A stretch of DNA of 39,167 nt, taken from Pseudomonadota bacterium. Lineage in GTDB: Bacteria; Myxococcota_A; UBA796; SXON01. Below, one piece after another: positions 7,369-15,514 of this stretch. Within the stretch, counting starts at the first letter, position 1; each line of letters starts with the position of its first letter. The translations under genes were made by a program, and so were the position numbers. The stretch lies in contig SXON01000094.1 of NCBI GenBank assembly GCA_005778355.1, forward strand, positions 1-39,167, read 5' to 3'. The notes under the pieces were generated by a model. The model was not told the DNA's origin. It ran no database searches and saw only the letters and a program-made list of their open reading frames with translations.

Positions 7369-7622
7369 GTGATCGCCCTCCTGCTGGTGGCGGTGGTGCC
7401 GCGGCAGGAGGCCGGGGAACCACGTCCGCCTCGGTCACGAGCCATGCTGACGTACGACTTCCGCGACGCGTCGGAGGAGGGGGAGTACGATGCCGTCGCG
7501 TGGGCAGGGGCGCAGCCCGTCGGCGAGATCGTCTGGACCGACTCGACGAGCTCGCGACGGCCGCGCGTTCCGGGGTCCTGCGGTCGTGCTCCCGTCCGCC
7601 GTCGCGAGCGATCACCGACTGA
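7369..7622 (+). pseudogene. probable broken small gene, unidentified
   Basis: A GTG at 7369 opens a frame with a leader-like start (MIALLLVAVV) and a segment LTYDFRDASEEGEYDAVAW with coding-like G/C third positions. From about 7530 the coding-like bias moves to another frame (RLDRLDELATAARSGVL) and ends at TGA 7620-7622. This suggests one frameshift. The product is not recognised. From 7623 to 7739 I see nothing except the repeat at 7710. Confidence 0.3.
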
Positions 7623-7709
7623 GTGGGAATCGTCGGGAGCGCAGGATGCCTGAACTGGCACGCCGCGCGCCCTCCGCCTTGCCGCTCGGCCTGGCACTGC
7701 CGCTCGCCT

Positions 7710-7723
7710 ACGGACAAACGCCG
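7710..7723. repeat. 14-base direct repeat, copy 2
   Basis: Exact match to 6535-6548; it lies just upstream of the next small exported-protein gene. Confidence 0.6.
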
Positions 7724-7739
7724 GTAGTTTTCCGCTCGC

Positions 7740-8015
7740 GTGGTCTCGTCGTCGCCCGCCGTCCGGCTCAGCCTGCTTGTCCTTGCGACGATTCCGGTTC
7801 GACCCGCATCCGCTTGCGACGCCAGCCCCGTGAGCCGGTGGCCGCCCCTCGCCGAGCCGGACTCGGTCGACCGCAGCACCCTCGTCATGGAGGCGACCGT
7901 TCAGATAGGAGGGTTGATGGTCTGGTTCGACAGGAGAGTCCATCAGTATGCGGCTCGATGGCCCACGAGTATGCAGCGACTGCGCGTTCCGTTGGTGGAG
8001 ACCTGGCGGTGGTGA
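7740..8015 (+). CDS. small exported protein, unknown
   Basis: 91 residues from a GTG start. The N-terminus (VRLSLLVLATIPVRPASA) is a plausible signal peptide with an ASA cleavage site directly before Cys. The mature part (~65 residues) is not recognised. Its TGA at 8013-8015 overlaps the likely start region of the next gene, which suggests coupling and supports the gene being real. Confidence 0.42.
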   Translation: MVSSSPAVRLSLLVLATIPVRPASACDASPVSRWPPLAEPDSVDRSTLVMEATVQIGGLMVWFDRRVHQYAARWPTSMQRLRVPLVETWRW

Positions 8016-8542
8016 CACGTGCTGGCCCCCTGGTCGCGCTGTCGATTGCGGCCGCGCTGTTCCCCCACGCAGCCGCCGCCGGAGCACCTAGCCAGTCGCG
8101 ATCAGGATCTGTCGACGTCGAGGGCGACTTGGCAGCCGGCAATTACCACGCGGTCGTCAGGTTCGGGCTCCCCTTGTTTGGCGATCCGGCCCACTCGCCG
8201 CGGCGCGCGGAAATTCTAGGCCTGGCCCTCGACGCATTGAACTTTCCCGCCTCTGCGGAGACTTTCCGCGACCCGCTAGGATCCCGCGCACTGCCAGAGA
8301 GCGTGACCACTCGGTGGCAGGACTGCGACATCGCTGGGGGAGATGCCGCTCTGGGCGCGCTGATGTCGGCCATGGTGCTGGAGGGTGCTCGATTACGCCA
8401 GGTGCCGGCTCAGGGGTGGGACGTGTACACCACCGAGGTGCTCGGCGAGCGGCTGCTGGCTCGCCTCGACAGCGTCGCCCGACTCGCGGTGGCCAGAAGA
8501 GTCCAGGCCGGGTTGGAGTGCAAGTACGCGAAGCCTCAGTAA
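8009..8542 (+). CDS. exported protein of unknown function
   Basis: About 177 residues. I chose GTG 8009 because GGTGGAG at 7994-8000 sits eight bases upstream and the product then begins with a signal-like segment (PLVALSIAAALFPHAAAA); GTG 8012 is equally possible, and the frame is open much further upstream without coding character. The mature part has a repeat-like helical pattern (VEGDLAAGNYHAVVRFGLPL, then RAEILGLALDAL) and two Cys (WQDCDI, LECKY). No known domain is recognised. The stop overlaps the end of the convergent FG-GAP lipoprotein gene by seven bases. Confidence 0.5.
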   Translation: MVTRAGPLVALSIAAALFPHAAAAGAPSQSRSGSVDVEGDLAAGNYHAVVRFGLPLFGDPAHSPRRAEILGLALDALNFPASAETFRDPLGSRALPESVTTRWQDCDIAGGDAALGALMSAMVLEGARLRQVPAQGWDVYTTEVLGERLLARLDSVARLAVARRVQAGLECKYAKPQ

Positions 8543-10734
8543 AACGTCAACATCCCATAAACCCCGCCCCCGTACGCCCCACCGTGGTTCGACGCGCCGA
8601 TGAGCAGGTCGAGGTTGCCGTTGTCGTCGAGGTCGCCGAGCGCCGTGTTGCTACCCGCGCCGTCGCCGCTGTCGCCCTCGAAGGTGGCGTCGGCGTCGGT
8701 GTTGTCGTAGGTGCCCGAGGCGGGCGACCAGAACAGGTAGGCCTCGCCGCCCGAGCCCGACGCCGAGGCGCCGATGAGCAGCTCCGCCGCGCCGTCGTTG
8801 TCGAGGTCGCCGGCGCTGGGGCCCATGCCGAAGTAGCTGCCGCGGCTGCCGGTGATGACGATGTCGCCGCTCGACACGTCGGTACCGCCCGCGGCGGGGC
8901 CGTAGACCACCGACATGATGCCGGTGCCGCCGCCGTAGCTGTAGCCGCCGACCACCGCGTCGGCGAGACCGTCGCCGTCGACGTCGCCCTGGGCGAAGGT
9001 GCGACCCTCGCCGAGGTAGGACGAGGCGGACGACGAGTACACGTAGCCGTCGGCGTCGGTGGCGGTGTCGATGGAGCCCTCCGCCGGCCCGTAGATCAGG
9101 TAGACCGTGCCACCGCTCGGGGCGCCGGTGCTCGCGTAGGGCGCGGCGATGAGGATGTCGCCGATACCGTCGCCGTCGTGGTCGCCTCCGGCCCGCACCC
9201 AGCGGCCCATGTAGCTCGAGGCGTCGGGACCGATGATCACGCCGTCGGCGTCTTCGGTCAGGTCGTAGCTGCCCGAGACGGGCCCGTACTTGATGTAGCC
9301 GGCGCCCGAGGCGAAGCCGCCGCCCTCGTCGGTGTAGTAGGCCCCCACCACGAGGTCCTCCACGCCGTCGCCCGTCACGTCGCCGATGTCGCAGCCGTGG
9401 CCCGCGTAGATCGCCTGGTGTCCCACGAACTCCACGCCGAAGTCGTTCTCCAAGGTGGTGTCCTGGTCGGCCGGCCCCATGACCACCACGATGCCCTGCG
9501 TGCCGCCGTAGGGCGCGCCGAAGCCCACGTCTTCGAGGCCGTCGCCGTCGACGTCGCCCATGCCGATGCTGCGACCGGGGCCCGAGTAGGCGCTGGCATC
9601 GCTCGTGTGGGTGGTGCCCTGGTCGGTGGCGTCGAAGGTGCCGCTATAGGGGCCGAAGGTGACCATGCCCCCTTGCGCCGAGTAGTGGCCGCTGAAGATG
9701 TCGTCGTAGCCGTCGCCGTTGACGTCGCCCGACTCGAGCATGTAGCCCATGCCGTAGTGCCCGTTCTCCGAGAGGAAATCGGCGTCGGTGTCGAGCGCGT
9801 AGCTGCCCGAGAAGCCGCAGTCGGGGTCTTCCCCGTCGCAGTCCTCGTCGGCACCTGACTCGCAGAACTCGGGCGCGCCCGGGTAGATCTGGTTGTCGGT
9901 GTCGTCGCAGTCGTCGCCGGTGGGGCAGACGGTATCGAAGTGGCCGTCGCCGTCGACGTCGAAGCCCTCGTCCACCGTGCCCTCGCAGCTGTCGTCCACC
10001 TCGTTGCAGCGCTCACTCGCGCCTGGGTAGGCCTCGTCGTCGCCCGGGCGGCAGTCGGTGCCGTCGAGCACCCAGCCCTCTTGCGGCAGGCAGGTGTCCT
10101 CGTAGATGTAGGGGTGCCCGTAGCCGTCGGCATCCTCGTCCTGGTACCAGCGGTTCTCCACGCCGAGGTCGGCCACGCCGTCGCAGTCGTCGTCGATGGC
10201 GTTGCAGGCCTCGTCGGCGCCGGTGTGAATCGTGGGTTCAGCGTCGTTGCAGTCACCGGCCTGGTTCACCCAGCCGGCAGCGGGCTCGCAGGTCTGGATG
10301 CCGGTGGCGTCATCGCCGTAGCCGTCGGCGTCGGCGTCGGCGTACCAGATGTCGTCGGCGCTGTCGGTGATGCCGTCGCAGTCGTCGTCGATGCCGTTGC
10401 ACACCTCGTCGGCGCCGGGGTGGATGGCGGGGTCGTCGTCTTCGCAGTCGCCGCTCTGCGCCACGTAGCCGGCCTTGGTGCCGCACACGGAGATGGGGTT
10501 GCCCTCGCCGCCGTAGCCGTCGTTGTCGGCGTCGACCCAGGCGTCGGCGAACAGGCCCTCGTCTTCTTCGCCGTCGCAGTCGTTGTCGACCTCGTCGCAG
10601 ATCTCTTCCGCGCCGGGGTGGATGTCGGCGTTCTCATCGTCGCAGTCGTCGGCGAGGACGACGCCGTCGCCATCGAGATCGATGGTGGTTTCCTCGTCGA
10701 CCGGGCAGGCAAGAAGAGTGAGAAGGGCGATCAC
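8536..10734 (-). CDS. surface lipoprotein with MopE-type metal-binding repeats and FG-GAP propeller
   Basis: 732 residues from GTG with GGAG upstream. The leader is very short, with a lipobox TLLAC (Cys10). Residues about 19-300 contain five repeats of the MopE putative metal-binding type, for example DDCDDENADIHPGAEE and IDDDCDG, each rich in Asp and Cys. Residues about 310-725 hold seven FG-GAP/integrin-alpha-type blades with DVDGDG or DLDNDG calcium loops (such as DVDGDGLEDVGFG), which would fold as a beta-propeller. The protein is expected at the outer membrane or cell surface and to bind Ca2+ or other metals. It diverges from the five-lipoprotein operon and may be co-regulated with it. 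Confidence 0.9.
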   Translation of the reverse strand: MIALLTLLACPVDEETTIDLDGDGVVLADDCDDENADIHPGAEEICDEVDNDCDGEEDEGLFADAWVDADNDGYGGEGNPISVCGTKAGYVAQSGDCEDDDPAIHPGADEVCNGIDDDCDGITDSADDIWYADADADGYGDDATGIQTCEPAAGWVNQAGDCNDAEPTIHTGADEACNAIDDDCDGVADLGVENRWYQDEDADGYGHPYIYEDTCLPQEGWVLDGTDCRPGDDEAYPGASERCNEVDDSCEGTVDEGFDVDGDGHFDTVCPTGDDCDDTDNQIYPGAPEFCESGADEDCDGEDPDCGFSGSYALDTDADFLSENGHYGMGYMLESGDVNGDGYDDIFSGHYSAQGGMVTFGPYSGTFDATDQGTTHTSDASAYSGPGRSIGMGDVDGDGLEDVGFGAPYGGTQGIVVVMGPADQDTTLENDFGVEFVGHQAIYAGHGCDIGDVTGDGVEDLVVGAYYTDEGGGFASGAGYIKYGPVSGSYDLTEDADGVIIGPDASSYMGRWVRAGGDHDGDGIGDILIAAPYASTGAPSGGTVYLIYGPAEGSIDTATDADGYVYSSSASSYLGEGRTFAQGDVDGDGLADAVVGGYSYGGGTGIMSVVYGPAAGGTDVSSGDIVITGSRGSYFGMGPSAGDLDNDGAAELLIGASASGSGGEAYLFWSPASGTYDNTDADATFEGDSGDGAGSNTALGDLDDNGNLDLLIGASNHGGAYGGGVYGMLTFY

Positions 10735-10807
10735 GAGACGCTCCGGGGCGTCGTCACCGTAGCGTCACTTTGGCCCCATCGTCCACCGTCGTCGCAGCGC
10801 GGCGCTG

Positions 10808-10825
10808 CCGCGGGTATACTCGCGG
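10808..10825 (+). promoter_or_regulatory. candidate -10 element inside an imperfect palindrome
   Basis: TATACT at 10815-10820 resembles a sigma70-type -10 box and lies 24 bases before the ATG at 10845. It sits within CCGCG-GGTATACT-CGCGG, an 18-base palindrome with one mismatched pair, so a dimeric regulator could cover the promoter. No convincing -35 box is present. It is the most likely promoter for the five-lipoprotein operon. Confidence 0.45.
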
Positions 10826-10844
10826 CGCCCCGCCCGGAGGCAGC

Positions 10845-12650
10845 ATGCGCCACGCCCTCTTCCCCGCCCTCGCCCTCTTCCTCGCCGCCTGCGAGGATGG
10901 CCCCGCCGACGAGGCGAAGGACCGAGCCGAGTCGAGCGACAACAGCCTCGCCTTCTGGCCGCCCGAGGCGGGTCGCGCGACCACCTTCGACGCCCGGATT
11001 TCTGCCGGCGCCTCGATCTTCGACTTCGATGACGAGGGCCTCGACCTCGGCGCTGGGATCACGGTGGACGAGTTCTCCGTGCTCGACGGGTGGACAGCCA
11101 CCGCCCGGGTAACCGTGGCGGCCGACGCCGAGCTGGGCGCGCGCAACGCCGAGCTCGACGTCACCGGCGGCGACTTCACCATCGAAGACGCGCTCACGAT
11201 CGTCGACGACAGCTTCACGCTGAGCCCGGCGCGCGCGAAGATCGGCGAGTCGATCCAGGTGGAGTTCATCGGGCAGAACACGGAGTGGGTGGGCGCCACC
11301 ACCTGGGCGGGCTTCGGCGACGGCATCGAGGTGACCGCGGTCGACGTGCTCAGCGAGAGCTTCATGATCGCCGACGTCACCGTGTCGCCCGACGCCATCC
11401 CCGGCGCGCGCGACGTGTACGTGGAGAACGGTCCCGACCTCGTCACCCAGTACGGCGCCTTCACCGTCGATCGCGTGGGCCTCTCCGCCACCTTCGACCC
11501 CGCCGAGGTGTCGCAAGGCCAGACGGCGAGCTTCACCATCGTCGGAAAAGACACCCACTTCTCGGACGACAGCGAGATCCGCTTCTTCCAGTACGGCGAC
11601 GAGAAAGACGACATCGTGATCGACAACCTCACGGTGATCGACGCCGAGAACCTCTATGGCACGCTGACCGTGTCGAACGCCGCGGAGCTGGGCACGCGCG
11701 ACGTGCTGGTGGAAACCGACGGCGAGGGCGTGTTCATCGAGGACGCCACCAACGTGATCGACGCCGAGATCGACATCGGCCAGATCGGCATCTCCCGATG
11801 GTTCTACGTGATCCGCGGCATCGACAACACCACCGGCGACATCACCGAGTACACCCGCGTCGGCGCCATCTTCTACCTGCCGCTCGACCCGCCCTGCCCG
11901 CCCGACCCCGAGGCCTACTGCACCAACTGGGCCGACGACGACGAAGACGGCTTCACCGACTGCTACGACAGCGACTGCGCGAGCGACCCCGCCTGCGGCG
12001 GCGGCCCGCAGCCCTACGACGCCAACGGCGTGTTCGAGACCTTCTCCTCGGGCGGCACCGCCGATTGTCCGGCCAACGAGACGGTGGACGTGGGCGACCA
12101 CGTTTGGCTCGAGTCGGGCTGCAACATCGTCACCCTCGACCGCTATACTGATGGTTCTTCGGGCAGTATCTACTACACCGCCGACGTGACACTCGACGAC
12201 TACTGCTTCGACCAGATGTACGACCTTCACGTGGAAGGCAACGAAGACCTCGGCATCCCCGAGGAGACCGTGGAAGACGCGCAGCCCACGGTGCCGGCCG
12301 ACTTCGAGCTCTTGGAGCCCTGGTGGTGGGGCAACTTCACGCACAGCCGCGCGGAGCCGCTCACCTACTACTGGACCCCAGCGGAAACCTACCCGGACGC
12401 GATCTTCTTCACGCAGATCTCCGGCCAGCTCGTCGAGCCCAACGGGGCCTCTGGCTACGTGGGGTCTTTGCCCTGGGACGACGGCGAGCACACCTACACG
12501 GCCGACGAGCTGAGCGAGCTCGTGGCGAGCCCAGCCACCTTCGCCGCCTACTCGTACATCAAGGGCCCGGCGGTGGGCTTCAGCTTCAGCACGGTGCAGA
12601 CCGAGAGCGACTCCTACGTGTACGTCCAGGGCACGGTGGTGCTCGAGTGA
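10845..12650 (+). CDS. lipoprotein with three Ig/IPT-like repeats and an Asp/Cys calcium-type loop
   Basis: 601 residues; ATG preceded by GGAGG at 10836-10840. The lipobox is FLAAC (Cys16). Three homologous beta-sandwich-like repeats occupy about residues 35-310. Each has a pattern near LSPARAKIGESIQVEFIG, a central strand block and a closing IPGARDVYVENG or ELGTRDVLVETDG; these resemble IPT/TIG-like or amine-dehydrogenase domain III folds. A short DDDEDGFTDCYDSDC segment near residue 370 looks like a MopE/EF-type metal-binding loop. The C-terminal ~220 residues are not recognised. It is the first gene of a five-gene run and its TGA overlaps the next ATG. Confidence 0.85.
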   Translation: MRHALFPALALFLAACEDGPADEAKDRAESSDNSLAFWPPEAGRATTFDARISAGASIFDFDDEGLDLGAGITVDEFSVLDGWTATARVTVAADAELGARNAELDVTGGDFTIEDALTIVDDSFTLSPARAKIGESIQVEFIGQNTEWVGATTWAGFGDGIEVTAVDVLSESFMIADVTVSPDAIPGARDVYVENGPDLVTQYGAFTVDRVGLSATFDPAEVSQGQTASFTIVGKDTHFSDDSEIRFFQYGDEKDDIVIDNLTVIDAENLYGTLTVSNAAELGTRDVLVETDGEGVFIEDATNVIDAEIDIGQIGISRWFYVIRGIDNTTGDITEYTRVGAIFYLPLDPPCPPDPEAYCTNWADDDEDGFTDCYDSDCASDPACGGGPQPYDANGVFETFSSGGTADCPANETVDVGDHVWLESGCNIVTLDRYTDGSSGSIYYTADVTLDDYCFDQMYDLHVEGNEDLGIPEETVEDAQPTVPADFELLEPWWWGNFTHSRAEPLTYYWTPAETYPDAIFFTQISGQLVEPNGASGYVGSLPWDDGEHTYTADELSELVASPATFAAYSYIKGPAVGFSFSTVQTESDSYVYVQGTVVLE

Positions 12651-13513
12651 TGCTTCTCCTCCTCGCTTGCCAGGACCAGGGATTCACGGAAGTGGCGCTC
12701 GACGCCATCGCGGTGATCCAGGGCGACTTCGACGACGCGCAGTCGGCGCTCACCCGCAACGACGTCGGGAGCCTCGACTACAACGGCTATATCGACCAGG
12801 CGACGTGGTGGGTGGGCAGCGATGATCGCCCGCAGCGCGACGACCCGGGGCGCAGCGTCGAGCAGCTCCTCACCGACGTCGATGAAGACCTCGACTGGCA
12901 GGTCGAGAACTACAACGCGGTCTTCGTCAACTCGGGTACCCGAGGCTTCAACGCCTTCCGGTACAACCTGAGCGTCGAGGCCGACGACAGCCTGCTGAAA
13001 CACGAGGACGCGGTGCCCAACGTGTGCAACTGGGTCAACGGCGGCGGCTCGCTCTACGTGGGCGACTGGTCCTACGATCTCGTCGAAGCCTGCTGGCCCG
13101 ACGCCATCGAGTTCTACGGCGACGACGAGGTGGTCGACGCGGCCCAGGCTGGCGCCGCCGGCGACGTGATCGCCGACGTGCCCGACGAGCGCCTGCGCGA
13201 AGATCTCGGCGCCTCCGTGGTGAACCTCGTGTTCAACTACTCGGCCTTCGCGGTGGTGGAATCGGTGGGCAGCGACGTCGAGGTGCTCGTCACGGGCGAC
13301 GTGCGCTACCAGCCGGAAGGGGCCACGCTCTACGAGGAGATCGACGATTCGCCACTCGCCGTCCGCTTCGTCTCCGGTCAGGGCCAGGTGTTCTTCACCA
13401 GTTTCCACCTCGTGGCTCAGACGCCCGCGGTGACCGACGCGATCCTCTTCCGGGGCCTCGAAGGCCTGGAAGCCGGCGCGGGTAGCCAGAGCGCGGAGGT
13501 GGAGAGTGAGTAG
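12650..13513 (+). CDS. lipoprotein with class I glutamine-amidotransferase-like fold (predicted)
   Basis: 287 residues. The ATG overlaps the preceding stop (TGATG), giving a very short leader with lipobox LLLAC (Cys7). The segments NYNAVFVNSG, WVNGGGSLYVGDWSYDLVE and GQGQVFFTSFH follow the strand/turn order of GATase1-like or ThuA-like domains often seen in myxobacterial lipoproteins. There is no obvious catalytic Cys-His-Glu set, so a binding or structural role is more likely. The last eight bases overlap the next gene. Confidence 0.75.
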   Translation: MLLLLACQDQGFTEVALDAIAVIQGDFDDAQSALTRNDVGSLDYNGYIDQATWWVGSDDRPQRDDPGRSVEQLLTDVDEDLDWQVENYNAVFVNSGTRGFNAFRYNLSVEADDSLLKHEDAVPNVCNWVNGGGSLYVGDWSYDLVEACWPDAIEFYGDDEVVDAAQAGAAGDVIADVPDERLREDLGASVVNLVFNYSAFAVVESVGSDVEVLVTGDVRYQPEGATLYEEIDDSPLAVRFVSGQGQVFFTSFHLVAQTPAVTDAILFRGLEGLEAGAGSQSAEVESE

Positions 13514-14984
13514 GTTTCTCTGGGTGGTGCTGCTGGCCGGCTGCACCGAGAACAGCTTCACGCAGCTCACGAAGATCGACGTCTTCCAGCAGAATCGCAA
13601 GAACACGGTCGACGTGCTCTTGATCGTCGACAACTCGTGCTCGATGGTGGAGGAGCAGGGAAAGCTCGCCACGAACTTCGAGAGTTTCATCCAGTACTTC
13701 GACTCGGCCGACGTGGACTGGCAGATCGGCGTCATCACCACCGACATGGAGCAGGAGCAGTTCCAGGGCCACCTCATCGGCGGTGACGACGAGATCGTGC
13801 TGGTTGACAGCACGGGCACCGAGGTGGAGCGAGTGAACTACGATCACGACTGGGCGGTGACCCCGGGCGTGGCCTACGCGCTCGATCCCAGCTGGTACAA
13901 CGCGGTGAGCAACGACTCTTCCTCGCACTGGTGTGCCGCCGACGCGGGCTCGCCGGGAGCAGGGAATAGCTCGTGCGGCATCGACGAGGGGGATGGTCCC
14001 AGTGATCGCTACGGCGCAGTCATTGTCACCGAGTTCATGGCCGATCCGGGCAGCGTGGCCGACGACCTCGGCGAGTGGTTTGAGCTCAGCAACGTGAGCG
14101 CGGCCGATGTCGACCTCACCGGCTGGACGGTCATCGACAACGGTCGCAACGCCTTCACGATCCCCGACGGCACCCTCATCACGGCCGGCGGTACGCTCGT
14201 GCTGGGTCGCAGCGCCGACCGCGCCGCGAACGGCGGCGTGGCCGTCGACGTGGCGGTCGGGGCCGACTTCACGCTCAACAACGACGTGCTCCTCCTCACC
14301 GACGAGACCGAGAGCCCGGCGGAGATGTTCAGCGAGATGGTGGCGCAGGGCACGAACGGATCGGGCCTCGAGATGGGACTCGAGTCGGCCTACCAGGCGC
14401 TCTACGGCGAGCACGTGACGGAGCACAACGCGGGCCTCGTGCGCGAGGAGGCCAACCTCAGCATCCTCGTGGTGAGTGACGAAGAAGATAGCTCGCCGGA
14501 GCCGGTTGACTGGTACCTGCGCGCCTTCGCCGACAAGAAGGGCGAGGCCGCCTACCGCGACCACTCGCTCATGAACGTCTCGGCGGTGGTGGGCGACACG
14601 CCGCCGCCTTTCGATGGCGAGCCAAGCTGCTCGAGTGACAGCGGCAACGCCGCCTACGGCCACCGCTACGTCGACGCGGTCACCAAGACCGAGGGCCTCG
14701 TCGACAGCATCTGCGACGAGGACTTCTCCCCCCTGGTGTCGCAGCTCGGGCTCACACTCTCGGGCTTGCAGGCCGAGTTCACCCTCTCCGCCTACCCCGA
14801 CCTCGACAGCATGCTGGTGGGGCTCTACGCCACCGCCGACGAGGAGAGCAAGATTCGCGATCTCACCCTGGACGTGGACTACACCTACGTGGAGGAGCGG
14901 AACGCCATCCACTTCGAGTACGAGCAGCTGCCGGAGTCCGAGCAGTACCTCCTGGTCGAATACAAGGTCCGGAGCGGCCAATGA
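13506..14984 (+). CDS. VWA-domain lipoprotein with a rearranged lamin-tail insertion
   Basis: 492 residues from GTG, with GGAGGTGGAG upstream inside the previous gene. The lipobox is LLAGC (Cys13). A von Willebrand A domain begins at about residue 36, with MIDAS DNSCS (Asp42, Ser44, Ser46) and GVITTDM. It resumes at about 270 with NGSGLEMGLESAYQAL and LVVSDEEDSS. Between these (about 93-266) lie two halves of a lamin-tail domain in reverse order. The C-terminal half comes first (DDEIVLVDSTGTEVERV, HWCAADAGSPG) and the N-terminal half second (VIVTEFMADPG, GEWFELSNVS, DLTGWTVIDNG). The protein probably binds metal-dependent ligands at the cell surface. It is coupled to its neighbours by overlaps. 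Confidence 0.88.
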   Translation: MSRFLWVVLLAGCTENSFTQLTKIDVFQQNRKNTVDVLLIVDNSCSMVEEQGKLATNFESFIQYFDSADVDWQIGVITTDMEQEQFQGHLIGGDDEIVLVDSTGTEVERVNYDHDWAVTPGVAYALDPSWYNAVSNDSSSHWCAADAGSPGAGNSSCGIDEGDGPSDRYGAVIVTEFMADPGSVADDLGEWFELSNVSAADVDLTGWTVIDNGRNAFTIPDGTLITAGGTLVLGRSADRAANGGVAVDVAVGADFTLNNDVLLLTDETESPAEMFSEMVAQGTNGSGLEMGLESAYQALYGEHVTEHNAGLVREEANLSILVVSDEEDSSPEPVDWYLRAFADKKGEAAYRDHSLMNVSAVVGDTPPPFDGEPSCSSDSGNAAYGHRYVDAVTKTEGLVDSICDEDFSPLVSQLGLTLSGLQAEFTLSAYPDLDSMLVGLYATADEESKIRDLTLDVDYTYVEERNAIHFEYEQLPESEQYLLVEYKVRSGQ

Positions 14985-15514
14985 TCGCGGCGTTCTTGCT
15001 GGTTCTGAGTTGTGCAAAGTCGACCAAGGCCGAGTGTTCGGAAGACACCCCCTGCGCCTTTGGCGAGGAGTGCATCGAGGGGCAGTGCGTGGCGAGCACT
15101 TGTGCCACGTCCACCCAGTGCGGCATCGAGCAGTATTGCGGCGCCGACAACACCTGCGTGGCCGGCTGCCAGGAAGACAGCGACTGCATGTTCGGTGACT
15201 ATTGCGATACTGACGCGTCGACGTGCGTGGCCGCCGAGTGCACCGACACCCACCTCGACTGTTCACTGGGCGAGTTCTGCTCGCCCACCGGCGACTGTTA
15301 CGAGGCGGGTGGCTACTACTGCCGCGACTGCGAAGAAGACGGTGACTGCGGGGGGGGCGGGAACTACTGCTACTCCGGCTACTGCGGCGTGGAGTGCGAC
15401 TCCCAGAAGGATTGCCCGGCCGGCTACGATTGCGTGGGTCTCCAGGACCTGAGCGGCAATATTGTCACTCACATCTGCTTCACGGCCTGCTGGCTCTTCG
15501 AGGACCGGCAATGA
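14981..15514 (+). CDS. cysteine-rich lipoprotein
   Basis: 177 residues; the ATG overlaps the previous TGA (ATGA). The leader is short with lipobox VLSC (Cys11). The mature part is almost entirely a series of short Cys-rich units of the type CxxDxxCxxGxxCxxGxC (for example CAFGEECIEGQCV and DSDCMFGDYC), numbering about six. These resemble EGF/disulfide-knot repeats common in myxobacterial surface proteins. It is likely a disulfide-stabilised stalk or adhesion element. Its stop overlaps the next gene's start (ATGA). Confidence 0.85.
   Translation: MIAAFLLVLSCAKSTKAECSEDTPCAFGEECIEGQCVASTCATSTQCGIEQYCGADNTCVAGCQEDSDCMFGDYCDTDASTCVAAECTDTHLDCSLGEFCSPTGDCYEAGGYYCRDCEEDGDCGGGGNYCYSGYCGVECDSQKDCPAGYDCVGLQDLSGNIVTHICFTACWLFEDRQ

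Noticed and set aside
5786-8542. Suspected homology between the exported proteins at 5786-6424 and 8009-8542
   Set aside because: Only a weak local resemblance around a shared EG-R segment; not enough to call paralogues by eye.
8314-9858. Long plus-strand open frame of 514 codons opposite the FG-GAP lipoprotein
   Set aside because: Low-complexity Val/Ala/Arg composition without domains; it is the antisense shadow of the Asp/Gly-rich repeats, which have clear family motifs on the minus strand.
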